Part shown: piece by piece, positions 5,900 through 7,807 of the stretch | Position numbering within the stretch: position 1 is the first letter of the stretch | Layout: every line of letters begins with the position of its first letter | NCBI GenBank assembly: GCA_011522905.1 | Contig: WTIB01000070.1 | Location: 1-7,807, forward strand | Direction: 5' to 3' | Source of the DNA: Crocinitomicaceae bacterium | GTDB taxonomy: Bacteria; Bacteroidota; Bacteroidia; Flavobacteriales_D; Crocinitomicaceae | DNA length: 7,807 nt | Position numbers and translations under genes: made by a program | Notes under the pieces: model-generated | Database searches by the model: none | What the model was told of the DNA's origin: nothing | What the model saw: only the letters and a program-made list of their open reading frames with translations

Positions 5900-7807
5900 A
5901 TGAGCCTCTCATCATTTTTAGCGCATCTTCAGAATCATCCAGAAATCAATCTTTCTGCCGAAAAACTTTCACAAGCTAAATGTAAAATTCATTGGAAAGG
6001 TACTTTGGGGTCGGCAAAAGGGATTTTTTCTTCGGCCGTAGCACAACAATGTCCAGGACATCATGTATTTATTCTCAATGATAAAGAGGATGCTGCTTAT
6101 TTTTTAAACGATTTACAGGGCCTGTACCCTGAAGATCAACGATTGGTTTTTTACCCTGCTTCATATAAGGTACCCTATCAATTGGAAGAGGTCGATAATG
6201 CCAATGTAGTGGCTCGAACTGAGGCATTGAAAAAGCTGAGTGGCCAAGATAACTGTTGGATCATTACCTATCCTGAGGCTTTATTTGAAAAAGTTTTAAC
6301 TAAAAAGAAACTTGTATCCAACACGATGAAGATTGAGGTTGGAAAAACCTATTCAATAGATTTTATAAATGAATTATTGCTCGACTATCATTTTGACAGG
6401 GTAAACTATGTTTATGAACCGGGTCAATTTTCAATTCGAGGAGGTATTGTTGATGTCTTTTCATACGCCAGTGACACACCCTACAGAATTGAATTTTTTG
6501 GGAATGAAGTGGAGTCTATTCGAACATTTAATGCTGCAGATCAGCTTTCCATCAGTTCACATCAATTTTTCAGTATTGTCCCAAACATCCAAGGTAAAAT
6601 GATCCTCGATGGAATGGATTCCTTTTTTCAATACCTAAATGGGGACATTACCATATGGATCGATTCAGTAGAACGGGCAAAACAAACCTTAAAAAATGAA
6701 TTCGACAAAGCCCTCAAAATATATGATTCTTTAGATCAGGAAATAAAGAAAACGGTGCCCTCCGATTTATTCATAAACGATAAGGATCTGGTATTAAATT
6801 TTGAAAATCTCAAGCTTGTTGAGATGGGTACAACATCTTATTTTGAAAATGCTAGCCCAATAAATTTTGAACTAATACCACAACCTAGCTTCAACAAGAA
6901 CTTTAATTTACTTATTGATGATTTAGTTAAAAATCAAAAGAACCAATTCAAAAATTATATATTCTCAAATCAAGCAAAACAGATTGAAAGGTTATATCAG
7001 ATTTTTGAAGATATAGGTGGAGAAGTTGCTTTTACGCCAATCCATTCGGCGCTTCATGAAGGGTTTATTTGTAAAACCTTGAAAATTGTATGCTATACAG
7101 ATCATCAGTTATTTGAACGGTATCACAGATTCAGACTCAAAGAAGGATTTAGAAAAGCCAAACAAGCCCTTACCTTAAAGGAAATATACAATCTGCAGAA
7201 GGGGGATTATGTTACCCATATTGATCATGGCGTTGGACAGTTTTCTGGACTTGAAACCATCGATGTGAATAACAAAAAACAAGAAGCGATTCGTTTAATT
7301 TACAAAGATGGAGATGTACTCTACGTAGGTATTCATTCGCTTCATAGGATTTCAAAATTTACGGGAAAAGAAGGTTCTGTTCCAAAAATGAATAAGCTTG
7401 GAACCCAATCATGGAATACGCTTAAGTCTAAAACCAAAAAGAAAATAAAAGAGCTTGCTTTTGACTTGATTAAGCTCTATGCCAAACGAAAAAACCAACC
7501 TGGCTACTCATTTGCCGAAGACACTTATCTTCAAAATGAATTGGAAGCCTCCTTTATTTTTGAGGATACTCCGGATCAATACAAAGCAACGCAAGATGTA
7601 AAAAAAGATATGGAATCACAAACACCAATGGACCGCTTAATTTGTGGAGACGTTGGGTTTGGCAAAACTGAAGTTGCTATAAGAGCTGCATTTAAGGCTG
7701 TAGCCGATAGCAAACAGGTTGCTGTCCTTGTACCAACAACCATTCTTTCCTTACAGCATTATAGAAGCTTTAAGGAGCGTCTTTCAGAATTCCCTTGTAA
7801 TATCGAT
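5900..7807 (+). CDS. mfd: Transcription-repair coupling factor Mfd (3' truncated)
   Basis: Mfd recognises RNA polymerase stalled at DNA damage, pushes it off using ATP, and recruits the nucleotide excision repair proteins. The frame runs uninterrupted from the ATG to the window edge, giving 636 codons of an expected total of about 1,100. The N-terminal UvrB-like module is recognisable by EPGQFSIRGGIVDVF (173-187) and the following YRIEFFGNEVESIR. Its loop GTLGSAKG near residue 35 is a degenerate, non-ATPase P-loop, as in other Mfd proteins. The RNA-polymerase-interacting domain starts at YVTHIDHGVGQF (437-448). The motor then follows with EDTPDQ (555-560, Q motif), Walker A GDVGFGKT (583-590) and PTTIL with QHY (motif Ia). 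The DEAD-box motif, later helicase motifs and C-terminal domain are beyond the window. An in-frame stop at 5891-5893 makes ATG 5900 the only plausible start, one base after fbp's stop. Confidence 0.97.
   Translation, partial: MSLSSFLAHLQNHPEINLSAEKLSQAKCKIHWKGTLGSAKGIFSSAVAQQCPGHHVFILNDKEDAAYFLNDLQGLYPEDQRLVFYPASYKVPYQLEEVDNANVVARTEALKKLSGQDNCWIITYPEALFEKVLTKKKLVSNTMKIEVGKTYSIDFINELLLDYHFDRVNYVYEPGQFSIRGGIVDVFSYASDTPYRIEFFGNEVESIRTFNAADQLSISSHQFFSIVPNIQGKMILDGMDSFFQYLNGDITIWIDSVERAKQTLKNEFDKALKIYDSLDQEIKKTVPSDLFINDKDLVLNFENLKLVEMGTTSYFENASPINFELIPQPSFNKNFNLLIDDLVKNQKNQFKNYIFSNQAKQIERLYQIFEDIGGEVAFTPIHSALHEGFICKTLKIVCYTDHQLFERYHRFRLKEGFRKAKQALTLKEIYNLQKGDYVTHIDHGVGQFSGLETIDVNNKKQEAIRLIYKDGDVLYVGIHSLHRISKFTGKEGSVPKMNKLGTQSWNTLKSKTKKKIKELAFDLIKLYAKRKNQPGYSFAEDTYLQNELEASFIFEDTPDQYKATQDVKKDMESQTPMDRLICGDVGFGKTEVAIRAAFKAVADSKQVAVLVPTTILSLQHYRSFKERLSEFPCNID

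Noticed and set aside
6408..6602. Plus-strand reading frame of 64 residues inside mfd
   Set aside because: It is out of frame within a continuous, well-conserved mfd reading frame, with no sign of a frameshift or independent gene.

Overview
The window looks like chromosomal DNA from a member of the Bacteroidota, most likely class Flavobacteriia. The evidence is an AT-rich sequence, a protein with a type IX secretion system (T9SS) type-B sorting domain next to a PorP/SprF-family gene, a bacterial GH3-family gene, TAnnTTTG-type -7 promoter elements, and start codons without clear Shine-Dalgarno sequences. No rRNA, tRNA, insertion sequence, prophage, CRISPR array or defence system is visible. 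The coding capacity is almost fully used: six genes, two of them cut by the window edges, and no gene-free stretch longer than about 100 bases.

Left part (1-2421, + strand): the 3' portion of a large exported CotH-family protein. It carries the CotH tail, an InlB-like beta-repeat domain, a string of calcium-binding thrombospondin type-3 repeats with three evenly built CX8C linkers, and a gliding-motility-associated C-terminal domain. One base after its stop codon comes a porP/sprF-like gene. This is a T9SS cargo-plus-partner arrangement.

Middle part (2408-4026): a GH3-type acyl-adenylating enzyme gene lies on the minus strand and overlaps the end of the porP/sprF gene tail to tail by 14 bases. 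Its 98-base upstream region is shared with the divergent usp gene and holds mirror-image promoter-like sequences forming a large imperfect dyad.

Right part (4027-7807, + strand): a tandem-domain universal stress protein, a class 1 fructose-1,6-bisphosphatase (gluconeogenesis), and the first 636 codons of mfd (transcription-repair coupling factor). The last two are separated by one base. The three probably form one transcription unit starting at the promoter near 4002-4009, since no clear promoter or terminator separates them.

Most of the window is recognisable. The points most worth a second look are the cargo/PorP pairing, the periodic CX8C linkers in the calcium-repeat stalk, the mirrored divergent promoter, and the orphan GH3 enzyme whose substrate cannot be read from sequence. 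I did not find a clearly new biological system.
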